A DNA stretch of 64,000 nucleotides from Ceratotherium simum simum (taxonomy: Eukaryota > Chordata > Mammalia > Perissodactyla > Rhinocerotidae), in assembly GCF_000283155.1 (NCBI RefSeq), contig NW_004454171.1, positions 15,715,297-15,779,296 on the forward strand, given 5' to 3'. A model generated the notes under the pieces. That model saw nothing but the letters and a program-made list of their open reading frames with translations, was not told the DNA's origin and ran no database searches. Made by a program: the position numbers and the translations under genes. The first letter of the stretch is position 1. Every line of letters begins with the position of its first letter. Of this stretch, positions 53,220 to 64,000 are shown piece by piece.

Positions 53220-54150
53220 TTCATTTATTCATTATTCATTCATCTGACAAACATTTATTGAGTACATGCTACACGTTTGGCACAGGGATAGGGTCTAAGA
53301 ACACAACAGTGTAAATAGGGCAGAAGAAAACAAACAAAAAAAAAACAGTTCTCTCCTCATGGAGTTTAAATAATGGGAGTGAGGGGGTATGGACACTAGG
53401 GGAGATACTGAAAAAACAAGATAAGTAAGATATGTAATCCATTTAATGATATTAGGGCTAAAAAGAAAAAGAAAATAAGGAAGGAAAAAGTGTTATAGAG
53501 AAGGGTTGAAAATTTATAGAGGGTGATCAAGGAAGGCTTCCTAGAAAAGTTGGCAATTAGGTAAACTCCTGAAGGAAACAGGTGAGGGAGCAAGGTGTGT
53601 GGCTATGTAGGTAAAGAATATTCAACACAGAGGGAATAGCAAGGGCGAGAGCCTTGAGGCAAGAGCATGCTTCTCATGTTCCAGAAATATCAGAGACCAA
53701 GGTATCTCCAGGAGGGTTAGAGAAGGAGAGGCATAGATAAAGCTAGAGAAGTAATTTTAATTGTTTGGCTTTAATTTTGAGTGAGATTGAAAGCAATTAG
53801 GATGTTTTAAGCAGAGGAGTGACAAAATCCTACTTAAAAGGATTCCTGTGGTGGTTGTATTGTGAAAAGATAGAAGTGGGATGGGGCAGGCAAGAAAAGA
53901 AGCAGGATTATATCCAAAAATCTAGACAACACATGGCAATGGTCTGCGCCAGGGTGGTAACATCGAAGATAAGGATGAGCCATTCTGGGTATGTTTTGAA
54001 GGTAGACATGAGCGGATTAACTGATATCAGATACGGAGTATGAGAAAAAGAGATGAATCAATATGACTTCAAAGTCTTTGACCTGAGCACTTGAAACAAC
54101 GGAGGTACCATTTATTAATTGAAGACGACTTTGAAGAAACACGTTTTAGG
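53220..54150. repeat. Ancient interspersed repeat (L2/L3-like class)
   Basis: It runs 'tctgacaaacatttattgag', 'gatcaaggaaggcttcctag', 'gagggagcaaggtgtgtggc', 'gccttgaggcaagagcatgc', 'gcagaggagtgacaaaatcc', 'gaggtaccatttattaattg'. This is a widespread old mammalian repeat. The exact family name and strand were not verified. Confidence 0.55.
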
Positions 54151-54318
54151 GGCTGAGCTAACATCCATGCCAATCTTCCTCTACCTTGTATATGGGACGC
54201 TGCCACAGCACGGCTTGATAAGAGGTGTGTAGGTCCACACCCGGGATCTGAACCCGCGAACACTGGGCTGCCAAAGCAGAGCGCGTGATCTCAACCACTA
54301 TGCTACTGGGCCAGCTCC
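54151..54318 (-). mobile_element. ERE SINE (ERE1-like, 5' portion without tail)
   Basis: 'gagctaacatccatgccaat', 'acggcttgataagaggtgtg', a tRNA-like GC-rich segment and 'ctactgggccagctcc' at the head mark a minus-strand ERE. It lacks the usual T run and the second 'gctaacatc' block, so the SINE's 3' end is truncated. Confidence 0.85.
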
Positions 54319-56329
54319 TAGTTTCTTTTAAATAGTACTTTAGAACAAACTTGTTGTTGTTGTTTTATGATGAGCCCTGTAAATAGCATATGTTAAAATA
54401 TTTATGAGTAATTATGGGTGCATACTGCTCTGATAGAATTATATGGTATTTGTGGAATATGTAAAAGTTATTTTTCCCAATGTCAAATTGTTTATTATGA
54501 AAGAAAGAACAAAGAAAAATATACAGTATGTCTACATCTATATATAATGTACAAATAGATGTATGTATAAGGTACAAATAGCTAATAACAAAATATCCAC
54601 TTAGTAACTCTTTACTCTCTTTTGTGTAGATTATGTTAATATTAATACAATTTTTGCATTTACATGGCTTCTAAAATTTTATTAATAGGTGTTATAACAG
54701 GTTCAATATATCCCAATTAGTAATTACTATAAAATATATTCACAGGATACTAAGTCAGAAATGGATATATGGTCACACTTAATTACAAATGGTCTTTCAT
54801 TTTTAGTTGGGAAAGGAAAAGAGTGAGGGAAGTTGAAAGAATCAGAAAAAGCTACATTTGAACTCTTTAGGGTTCTCTTAAAATCAGTGAATTACTTATG
54901 TCAATATGTTTTTCAATTTGAGGTTTCTCCTGAAGCTAAAGCTCGAAGAGGTACTAACTCACTTATCCATGAGGATGAGAAATCCCTAGAAATGCCGGAA
55001 GTCCCACAGTGAATTCTGAGAGGCCAACATTATTCCACCAAATAATCAATATAATTGTAATAACAACCCAAGGTGTAGGCATAAAATAACTTATAACATC
55101 AGGCATATATAATCATGTAATACAAAGGAAACATTACGTAGTGCTACATTATGAGAATATTAATAATATGGACTTGACTTGCATCTTAAAAATGGGTAAG
55201 ATAATAATAAATGTGTCTCAGAGGAGACTGGGGAGCAGGATATCTTGGATAGTGAAATGTCTCTGAATTTTAACAAAATAACCTGAGTTTCAGCTTACGC
55301 CTGTTTTAGCTCTTCATATAATTGGGCTCTTACCAAGAAGTACAAAATGTTGGAGATCATTAGCTTAGTGTGAGGAAAGATATATATTAACTGAAAGTAG
55401 GTATGAATAAAAATTTAACAGGGTAGAAAAAAAGTTAACTCAAAAGAAATTCATCACTAATTTCTGCCTATTCTCAGGCAAAGAACAGTAAGTCCTTTTA
55501 CAAATCACATTTTCGGTTCATCTATATTACCATAGTATATATTTAATGTGATTATTATCTCAAAAATTATTCTTCAAAAGTTTGGGTTTGTGAGATGAAC
55601 ATAAGTTTATTACATGTTCGTGCTATGATTTATTCTAGTTCTGTGGAAGCAGGCACAAAATGAGAGGTTACTGGATGTTTTTCCACATAAATGTGATGAA
55701 GCAGAATCTCTGTTCTTATTCAACAAAAGGGAGGGAGTTCTCTTTGTTTCTATTTCTGAACCGGTAGGGCTTTGTGATGTGCTTGAATTATTTCTTAAGA
55801 GAGAGCTAGACTAAGATATTGCTACCTTACTCTAAAATACTGTTAACCTTATTCAGATTTAAAGAGAACTTAAGAATAAGAAAGATAATATTTTTCATAA
55901 GTAACTAAAAATTTCAGTAGTAAATTAAAATTAAAAAGGAAACATGCACATTAAAAATACCCAAGGATATTTTTAGTCTAAATAGTCTAAATACAGTAAT
56001 AACACAAAATAAAAATCTGAAAAATGATGTCATTTTAAATCTTTCCTCTCTTGCTAAATTGTTTTTCTTGAACACTCCTGATGCCTCAAATACCAATAGT
56101 ATGAACAGTGCCCTCTAAAGTGCTTGTGTGTGTGTGTGATGAACTGAAAAAAAAGTGATGAGAAAAACTTGCAGGTTGCTTTTTCTTTGAAAAACTAAAC
56201 ACTCAGAATATTCTCTTTATAATGGAACTCGAAGTGGTCTTTTGAGCAAGAAAGATAAGTTTTGATTTCTAAAACGTTGTTCCAGAATTCTGCTCTATGC
56301 ATGTACTGTCATGGATATAGCATGAGCTT
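54319..56329. other. Unassigned AT-rich sequence
   Basis: No exon or confidently named repeat was seen. A short GT run lies at 56124-56136. Confidence 0.45.
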
Positions 56330-56470
56330 TGGAAGAAAATGAGCTCAAGGTGGAATTTTGCCCCTGCTATTTACTGGAATTGTGATTTTTGTTGTTAGTT
56401 AATCTCTCTGAACTTCAGTTTCTCCATCTGTAAAATGACAATAGTACCAACCTCAGATACAACCTCAGAT
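56330..56470 (+). repeat. MIR element, 3' half
   Basis: 'atttactggaattgtgattt', 'tcagtttctccatctgtaaa' and 'atgacaatagtaccaacctc' follow the MIR core order. Confidence 0.75.
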
Positions 56471-56499
56471 AAAATACAATGATATAGGACAGCGTCGAG

Positions 56500-57000
56500 G
56501 GCTAGACAAGCTCGCCTGGAAATCACAGCAGGACTGTAATGTTCCTCTGTTGAACATAAAGATTTTCACATATCACGAACCTCAAACAAGATCATTCTGT
56601 AGACGGAGAAAACCGAAGACAAAAAGAGGACCACTCTGTAATCATATCTGAGCACAGGCAAAAAGATCACTGTGCAAATTCAAAAATTGCTCAAAGATCC
56701 CACTCTTCTGGCTGACGTGAGTGACTGCTGCGTCTTTACCAATTACAGTGTTAGTTCCATTTCTCTCCCACCCCAAATAAAATTTGTTGAGATGGGCAAT
56801 CATAGAATTATCCTGTTTCTTGAAAATACCCAATCCAGAGTGAATTCCTGTTACCTTGATCTTCCTACAAATCATGCAATACTGCCCAAATCCTATAACA
56901 AGTTCCTACTAACACTTTCTTGCTGAGATGCCCCACAGGTCCCCTTGGTAAGCCATTTTCCTTGTTCAGCAAGTATCAACAAACCCCAACTTTGTTACAG
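56500..57000. repeat. Probable interspersed repeat, LTR-like composition
   Basis: The stretch from 'ctggaaatcacagcaggact' to 'aaccccaactttgttacagg' looks like a dispersed repeat rather than unique sequence, but I cannot name it. ORFs on both strands here lack domains. Confidence 0.3.
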
Positions 57001-57840
57001 GTGTTTTATCTATTGTCTTTGACTGACGGGCATTAATACCCTCCGGTCTGTTCTCAATATAGAAAGCACAGTGATTCTGTCAAGTCAGATCCTATAAGTC
57101 CTCTGTTCAAAATGCCCCAATGGCTCCCCGTCTCACTCATTTAAAAGTCAGTGTCCTTACAATTACCTGTAAGGCCTTAGCTGAATGGTCCTCAATCTTG
57201 GTTGCATATTAAATCACATGGAGAGCTGTAAGAATTACTAATGCCTGGGTTCTACCCTCAACAACTGTAATTTCATTGGCCATGGCATCCAGAGTTTTAG
57301 TAGTTCTGTAGGTTCTTCTCAAATGCAGCCAAGGTGAAGAGCCACAGTGATAGATGGGCTGCTTATTTCTCCGACCTCATGCATCACCTATTATTTTTTC
57401 CCATAATCACTCTCTTCCAGCCACATCAGTCCACTTGCTATTGCTCGAACTCACCAGATATGCTCCTGTCTCAATTTCTTAGTTCCTTCTTTCTGCCTGG
57501 AACCCTCTTCCCTGAGATATCCTCAGGGCTTGTTTCCTTACCTTCTCAAGTCTTTGCTTTAATCACCTTGTCATTGAGACCTACTAGGACCACCCTATTT
57601 ATAATTGCAAAGGCCTCCCCTCCATCATTCCTCCATTGCCTTTACCCACCTTTGATTTTTCTATAGCATATATCCTCTCCTAAAACAGTATGAATTTACT
57701 CATTTACTTTAGTTTCAGTATCTTCCCTATTAGGAAGAAAGCTCCAATTGGAGAGGAATGTCTGTCTGTTTAACTTATTGTGGGATCTCAGATAGTGCCT
57801 GCCATAGAACAGGCACTCAATACACACTTGTCACAAGCAT
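57001..57840 (+). repeat. L2 element split by a hAT-type insertion
   Basis: The left piece has 'gccccaatggctccccgtct' and 'attacctgtaaggccttagc'. The right piece has 'ctttctgcctggaaccctct', 'ccttaccttctcaagtcttt' and 'gcctgccatagaacaggcac'. A hAT remnant at 57180-57350 separates them. Confidence 0.7.
57180..57350. repeat. MER3/MER5-like hAT remnant inside L2
   Basis: It starts 'atggtcctcaatcttggttg' and ends 'atgcagccaaggtgaagagc', roughly inverted ends. 'aatcacatggagagctgtaa' and 'taatgcctgggttctaccct' lie between. Confidence 0.65.
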
Positions 57841-58063
57841 CAGTGACCTTCCTTTTTCCAGAATAAAATTTTCTCATTTCTTATTTTCCCCCAAATTCTC
57901 AGCTCTATTACAGAATTAGACCTACTTAGTTGGTACCCCAATACAATCCTACTTATCAGTCCATCCATTCCTAATTTTTAGTCTCTTTTGTCACATTTCC
58001 CTAATTGTGAGTTTCTCCTTAAGTTCAGTATTTGACCCTTTAAATTTCCTTACTTATATTTCT

Positions 58064-58101
58064 ATTTAATTACCTCTCTCAAAAGAGAGAGGTAGTTAAA
58101 T
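58064..58101. repeat. 17-base inverted repeat with a nearby imperfect copy
   Basis: atttaattacctctctc (58064-58080) and gagagaggtagttaaat (58085-58101) pair with one mismatch around AAAA. A related weaker hairpin follows at about 58111-58138 ('aattacttctctc' with 'ggagaggtaatc'). Confidence 0.8.
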
Positions 58102-58189
58102 ATGCATTTTAATTACTTCTCTCAAAGGAGAGGTAATCATATATGCATACTTCATCTGGAATAGAAAACTTCAAGTAGTGTTGCCATGA

Positions 58190-58800
58190 CAGAGTTTTAG
58201 TTAAAAACACTAGATCTTACTCTACACTTTCTCCTTAGTAAACCCCATCCAATATCAAAGCTTCAACTATTTTACTTATGTCAATGAACCCAATAATTAT
58301 TTCTCCAACCCACTGCTCTTTTGTTAGTGCCAGAAGTGTCCAAACTACAGACAATTATGATCTCCTCCCTCAACCCTACTTCCTCTCTCTCACTCGCTCT
58401 ATGTCCTGTCAAGAGAAAAACTGAGAAGTATTACTTAAAACATCTCTTTTCCCTTTCTTATAAAATTCAATCAAGTGTTTCTTTATTCTACCTTATAAAT
58501 TTTTATTATGATGTATTTCTACATGTCAGTTCAGTCCATGATTATCTCTCAGCTTACTCTTAAATCCTTCTAACTGAAACCATTACTTCCACACTCTCCT
58601 CTTCAATTCATTCTACACACTGCAGCCAGAGAATAAAGATTTAAAGAACTTAGAATTCAAATTTGATCATGTAACTGCTCTAAAATCCTTAAATGGCCCC
58701 CCATTATTTAGTAGAATGTCCAAAATCATTAACAAGGTTAAGCTAGTCCCCAACAATCTCTACCTCTACCACACATACTAACTATGTGTCCATAGGAAGG
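58190..58800 (+). repeat. L2-like fragment
   Basis: 'cagccagagaataaagattt', 'ttgatcatgtaactgctcta' and 'aaatggccccccattattta' match the L2 ORF2 3' region order. The left boundary is uncertain. Confidence 0.5.
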
Positions 58801-60114
58801 TCGCAACATTCATTCTCTTTGTGCTTCACTTTTCCTAGCCATGAATTAGTTAATATATATAAATGCATTTCAAACAATGTCCAGTACAAAATAAGTAAGT
58901 ACTTTATTAAGTGTGTGATAATATTTATATTATTATCATATGATCTTTCAGGCATCTTTAACTCTATACCCGAAAGAGAGAGGTTTAAATCAACAATAGA
59001 AGGAAGTGTAAATTTCACTATCTACAGTGGTGAAGTTCTGCAACGCAAGGAGACAGGGACTGCTAAGAAAACTTGGTGTTGAATACAGGAGGATCATTAT
59101 ACTTCCTTATACTTCTCATCACACACATTGCTACCTGAAAACAGAAACAAAATGGACAAGTATAATAGATGTGGGAGAAAAGAGAAAGACTAAGTAGTTT
59201 GGGCTTTACAAACAAAAAAATGCCACTTCTAATTTATAATTTTCAGAGTGAAGAACAATGATCTCACTGAAAAATAAAATCCAAAAGAGCTCAAAGTAAT
59301 GACAGAAAAAAAATCCACTCTCTCCATGGACACCACTAATAATATAATTTATTGAAATTTAATCTTAAATAATCATAGGAAAAGACTTTCTTATTAAATA
59401 CACAGATTTTGTTCTCACTAGAATTTTTAACTATAAAAGAAGAATCCTTTATATTTTATCTCTACTATCTTTATTATCTACTTTATCGTTTTATCTCCAC
59501 TATCTTGAATTTCTCTGATCTAACAACGTAATTATCTACAGCAAAGATTAATCAAAATATCATGGGTTATTTACCAGATTTTACTTGTCTACAGAAATAT
59601 TTTTCACTTTTGCTCTCAGTGATCAATGGCTACATAAATGAGAATGAATGGGCTTTTTCTCCACTTCTTGGTTTTATGTTACAGAAATGATGAGCCTTCA
59701 CCAAAAACAACTTCCCATTCCAGTCTTTTAAAATGACCTCTGTCTAAGGAGGTTTTTTTTTTACTGGAAAACTGTGTCTGGATTGTAATTTGAGGACAAT
59801 ATGAAGAAGAGAATGAGAATCCCGTGTAATAAGAAAAAACAACTAGATAGCATTTTTCCCACAAGGACTTATTTACTGATAGGCATTTAATAAAAAGTAA
59901 AAGGCTCAATAATTAGCTAACTTAGGTTTATTTTGAGGTACTTTTTTTTCCTTTGTACTCAAGCCTGTAGAAAAGAGCACAAGAGAAAATAGCAGCTTAT
60001 TTTCACATCTTTTATTAAAATAAAAAGCAATTTGTGGTAACAGAGGTGGCATTTTAGGAGGCCTTTAATTTTATAATTAAGTTTAAATATGCCCAATCTC
60101 AGCAAAAATACCTT
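58801..60114. other. Unassigned AT-rich sequence
   Basis: No exon or nameable repeat was seen. Confidence 0.45.
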
Positions 60115-60325
60115 CTCAAAAGAGGAGAAGGGGGGAGGGAGGAGGGCGAAAGGGGTGATTAGGCACATATGTGTGGTGACGGACTGTAATTAGTCTTTGG
60201 GTGGTGAACATGAGGTATTCTACACAGAAATAAAAATACAATAATGTACACCTGAAATTTATATAATGTTATAAACCAATGTTACTGCAATAAAAGTGAA
60301 TAAATAAATAAAATAAAATAAACAA
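60115..60325 (+). repeat. L1 3' UTR end (L1MA-type)
   Basis: 'attagtctttgggtggtgaa', 'aataatgtacacctgaaatt' and 'ataatgttataaaccaatgt' are the closing blocks of L1MA-class 3' UTRs, followed by an AATAAAT-type tail. It is heavily 5' truncated. Confidence 0.8.
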
Positions 60326-62170
60326 CATTTTTTCAGAAAATATGTGGAAAAACACAGCTCCAATTAGAAGACACGCACATACACACACAAACATACGTTC
60401 TACAGGAGCAGAAGAAACACAGCTACAGGAAATTCAAGCTTTCTCCCAAAGCATTTCTGTGATGAAAGAAACCTGTAAGCCTCAATGCAGAATACAACAA
60501 TTATTATTGGAGGGTAATGACTTAAGAAAAATACATGGAGATGGCTTCCAAAGCATCAACAAATATGAAATCACCTAGGCTCTAATCTCCATCTCAGCTA
60601 TGGAAATGCCACTTTTTAATACACACATTTCTATATTTGGCAGATATAGTAGTTTGGGTAAAATATACAACCAGTATTTAAGTTTGAAAAAATAAATCAG
60701 AAAAATAATAAATCACTCCTCTTTCCTATACTGCTCAACCTGTCTGCTTAGGCTTTATTGAATTCAAATACTAAGTATTGACTTATGTGGTTTTTCCCAT
60801 GAGCAGAGAGAAAAGTAGAAAATGAGAAATTGTTTAGATCTACTTTTAAGAGAAAAAGCACATGCATTTCAGGCTAAACAGTTTTCAGATAGAAAGAAAT
60901 TACCGAGCTCAGAAAATGTTTTTCAGGAATATTAAAATATATGTACAATATATGCAGTTGTTTAAGAAAATTTTGGCTTTCTTACCTACATTACATAGGG
61001 TAGATTAGAACAAAATAATTTATATACATCCTGTTTATCCAATGTGGACATGAGAAAATGTATCCTGATACTATCCGACACAGGAAATCTTCATTTCACA
61101 GTGTTTAAGTTACTTTCTGGGACTAAAGCAAGCTCTATGTAAAGTAGTATTACCTATTTTAGTCTTTGAGAAAACTAAATATTTGTTCACAAAAATGGGA
61201 ACTTCTGAATAGTATCTTCATGACCATGAGAGAAAAGAAAGCAAATTTCAAAATGTACTTCAAGCACAGCAAAACTGGAACCCTTCTCGTTTGCTGGTAT
61301 GACTGTTCATTAACATAAAAACCTTTAGGCAAAAAAATTTGGGAAAAATGCACTGTGTCATTAAATAACCATTTAAACCAAAATTTCTACTTTTTAGAAT
61401 CTATTCTAAAGAAATAATTCAAAATAACAATTTTAATCTAAGAAAAATAGAAAGATACCCTTAAAAATGATGACAGTGGCATATTGATTTCAAATAATCT
61501 GTGCAGGAGAGATGCACTTTTCAGAATACTGGGATTATTTGAACACACTTGGCCACTGACCTTGCTTTCTGCCTCCCACTTGGGCCCCCAAGCCAGTTAG
61601 GGTTTGTTCTACTGATGCCAAGTTGGGTTTGAGAGTCGAGATAATTGTAAACATTCTGTTAAATGGAAATATACAGATTATGTGTCAAAGTTCTTCATCG
61701 AGGGCAACATAAACCCAGGTATAAAATCACTCTGGCATGAACTTTCCTGATAATTCCTGTAATTCTACCATGCCCAGACAAAAATCTCTTCCAACAGTGC
61801 TTTACCCTGCAGCCCACCCCATTAGGGTCTGAGGGCCAAGGGAAGTTCTGCTGAGAGATGTTGTATCTGCCCCGCCACGTAGTTACTTCAGTTCTTCAGT
61901 TACCATGAATGAATACTGGAAAAAATTTAACATCATAGTCAGTGTGTGATATCTTTAACCTTCAAAAAAGAAAGGAAATAAGCAAGGAAAGAAGGGAGGG
62001 AGGGACGGAGGAAGGAAGGAAGACTACTTGAAATTCTGTACACCTAGGTTGCAATTTAAGTAATTGTAGTTTTCAATTATAACATAAATGAATAAGAAAC
62101 ATTCACTTAAATCATCCAAGGTTATCAAAATTCTGCAAAATGTCATAACCTCTACATATCCCAAATATCA
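60326..62170. other. Unassigned AT-rich sequence
   Basis: No gene or nameable repeat. A GA-rich simple patch lies at about 61965-62023. Confidence 0.45.
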
Positions 62171-62485
62171 TTTTTTTTTTTTTTAGGAACCATTTTTGTT
62201 TTTTTGAGGAAGATCAGCCCTGAGCTAACATCTGTGCTAACCTTCCTCTTTTTGCTGAAGACCAGCTCTGAGCTAACACCTATTGCCAATCCTCTTCCTT
62301 CTTTTTTCCACCAAAGCCCCAGTAGATAGTTGTACGTCATAGCTGCACATCTTTCTAGTTGCTGTATGTGGGACGCAGCCTCAGCATGGCCCGAGAAGCA
62401 GTGCGTCGGTGCGCGCCTGGGATCCGAACCCGGGCCGCCAGTAGCGGAGCGTGTGCTCTTAACCGCTAAGCTACGGGGCAGGCCC
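62171..62485 (-). mobile_element. ERE SINE (ERE2-like)
   Basis: T run, two 'ctgagctaaca' blocks, 'aaagccccagtagatagttg', 'agcctcagcatggcccgaga', a tRNA-like segment and the head 'ctacggggcaggcccc' are seen in minus orientation. The flanks 'ccaaatatcattttt' and 'ccaaacatcttttttt' are a near target duplication. Confidence 0.92.
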
Positions 62486-63214
62486 CCAAACATCTTTTTT
62501 TAAATTCAATAAATTTTTTCTCTCTTTTACCAAAATTGGTTAAAACTTTGTACTTTTTTATAAAAAGTTAAAGATATTTCAGAGATGTTGAGAACCTAAA
62601 TTCATAGTAAGTTTAATAATTCTTTTGAGGTAAGCCATAATCCATCTTATCTGAAAGAAAAACTGATAATCAAACTGAGTTAGAGATGGTTGTGAAAATT
62701 AGAATAAATTGCATTAAAATACTAATATTTGAAGTTCTAGGATAGCAATGTTCCTATTGAGCAATGTTCCTATTGTTTATGAATACAAATCCTGAGGGTG
62801 GTATTGTCTTTTTCTCCTTATAGGAAACTCCTGTTTTTTCAAGCAATTAAGTTCTCTATGGGGAAATTGATATACTAGTTGGTTCAGTGATAGACTCCCA
62901 GCCTAAAATCCTTGTGCTTCCTTCTCTCCTTCTCACTGCAAAAAAGACAAAAGACTCCTAGTCTTACTCCTCTAAATTCTTCACTATACTTTTACCGCAT
63001 CTCAACTCTGCCAGAATCGTTAATGCATGGATTCATAAAAATAGGATGAAGAATCAGCATTTCTATGAATAAACAGATTCCCAGCATAAAATTAGTTCTG
63101 CAAAAAAAAGCAGGCAAAGAAGCGACAATAAAGGCTAACTGGCTTCAAACTGATCATGAGAGCAATTCTTTGTTTCTGGCAAGTATCATTTTCAACTTAA
63201 TGATGACCTTGAAA
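62486..63214. other. Unassigned sequence with a 16-base tandem duplication
   Basis: agcaatgttcctattg occurs twice in direct succession at 62744-62759 and 62760-62775. Otherwise nothing was recognised. Confidence 0.5.
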
Positions 63215-63324
63215 GGACAGAAAGGCTGTATAATGTGTGGTTGAGAATGTGGGTTCTGGAGGCAGATTGCCTGGATTTAAAATGGAGTTCCACCAATCAC
63301 GAACTATACAACATTAAGCAAGTG
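63215..63324 (+). repeat. MIR element, left half
   Basis: 'gagaatgtgggttctggagg', 'cagattgcctggatttaaaa' and 'aacattaagcaagt' are the 5' part of a MIR, cut by the following element. Confidence 0.7.
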
Positions 63325-63950
63325 TGCCAGTTATAAATTTACTGTATCTCAGCTCTAAATCCACCCTTCTTTGCCCTGCTTTGAGACACTGGAGCTGGAC
63401 TTCTCTTTTGAAAAGCTCGTACAATGTTAGACTTTGTTAGTAGAGCACAGAATGGATACCACAAAACACAGCAGAGGAAGGAGCTTCTCTTTTTGGTTCC
63501 ACTGAACTTTTTTTTTGCTCTTGGACCATGACTGCCAGCAATGTAAAGCGACCCAGTTACAGTCACCATTCAGTGAGTTCTGTACGCATCCTAGCAGATA
63601 ATTTCTTCCTTGGCTCACTGGCTGTTAACCAAATCTAGCCCATAGCATCCCAGCAAATTTCTCCACCTTCCAGTGGGTCCCAGTCACACCCTCTCCAATA
63701 AAGTCTAAATCTCAGTGCTGGGGTGTGGGGAAAAGCACTCATCTAAATGTATGTATTCCTTCCTTGGATTCTCTGTCTCAGCCCTAGAGGTAGCAGCTGC
63801 TCCTCACATTTGTTAATTCTTTCTTTTTTACTGTTCTCACTTACATTTTTGTAGTTAACCACTTCTTTCCAGGTAATAATTCTTTATATTACATTTTCTC
63901 TGTTCAAATTACTAGTGTGATGTCTGTCTCTTGAATGGACACTCACTGAT
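63325..63950 (+). mobile_element. Probable solo LTR inserted in a MIR
   Basis: The insert starts 'tgccagttataaatttactg' and closes near 'aatggacactcactgata'. The MIR sequence resumes directly after it. The AATAAAG signal near 63698 suggests plus orientation. Only LTR-type sequence is present. Short ORFs on the minus strand are not coding. Confidence 0.5.
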
Positions 63951-64000
63951 AAGAAAGTCTGTAAAATGAGGATAATTATACTGCCTATCTCTTAGATTTG
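63951..64000 (+). repeat. MIR element, right half
   Basis: 'agtctgtaaaatgaggataa' and 'tactgcctatctcttag' continue the MIR interrupted at 63324. The element may extend past the window end. Confidence 0.65.

Overview
The window is vertebrate nuclear DNA from a perissodactyl mammal, most likely a horse-type genome (Equus). The diagnostic evidence is ten copies of the tRNA-derived ERE SINE, recognisable by the 'ggggccggccc' head, a tRNA-like A/B-box region and tails ending in 'gatcttcctcac' plus poly-A. Older mammalian repeats (L1, HAL1, L2, MIR, MER5-like hAT and Tigger-like elements) fill much of the rest. Base composition is AT-rich, coding density is very low, and there are no bacterial features.

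Only one protein-coding gene can be supported. On the minus strand between 47.3 and 42.0 kb, four exons with good splice sites and mutually compatible phases encode a MAM domain, an LDL-receptor class A (LDLa) module and most of a second MAM domain. This alternating MAM/LDLa architecture in a gene with large introns identifies it as MALRD1 (Diet1), a large extracellular or membrane protein of gut and kidney linked to bile-acid control through FGF15/19. Both gene ends lie outside the window. Everything below 42.0 kb and above 47.3 kb on this strand is probably intronic, although exons I could not recognise may remain.

Layout: 0-6 kb holds an L1 3' end, two EREs, an L2 fragment and unassigned sequence. 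6.1-9.4 kb is a HAL1 element carrying a Tigger-like transposon that itself carries an LTR-like insertion. 9.4-20.2 kb is mostly unassigned, with a MER5-like element, an L2 split by an ERE with a 61-base T tract, and a CA microsatellite. 20.2-23.2 kb is an antisense L1 containing an ERE. 23.2-31.5 kb is mostly unassigned, with MIRs, one ERE, a degraded repeat and a long purine tract. 31.5-40.1 kb is an older plus-strand L1 split by a nearly full-length minus-strand L1, which carries its own ERE. 42-47.3 kb holds the MALRD1 exons, with L2 and hAT repeats in the largest internal intron. 47.5-64 kb has further EREs, L1 3' ends, L2 and MIR copies, two LTR-like elements and unassigned sequence.

I found no undescribed multi-gene system. 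The most useful signals are the MAM/LDLa exon set and its uneven exon architecture, the multi-level repeat nests that give a relative insertion chronology, and a few short inverted or purine-rich structures.
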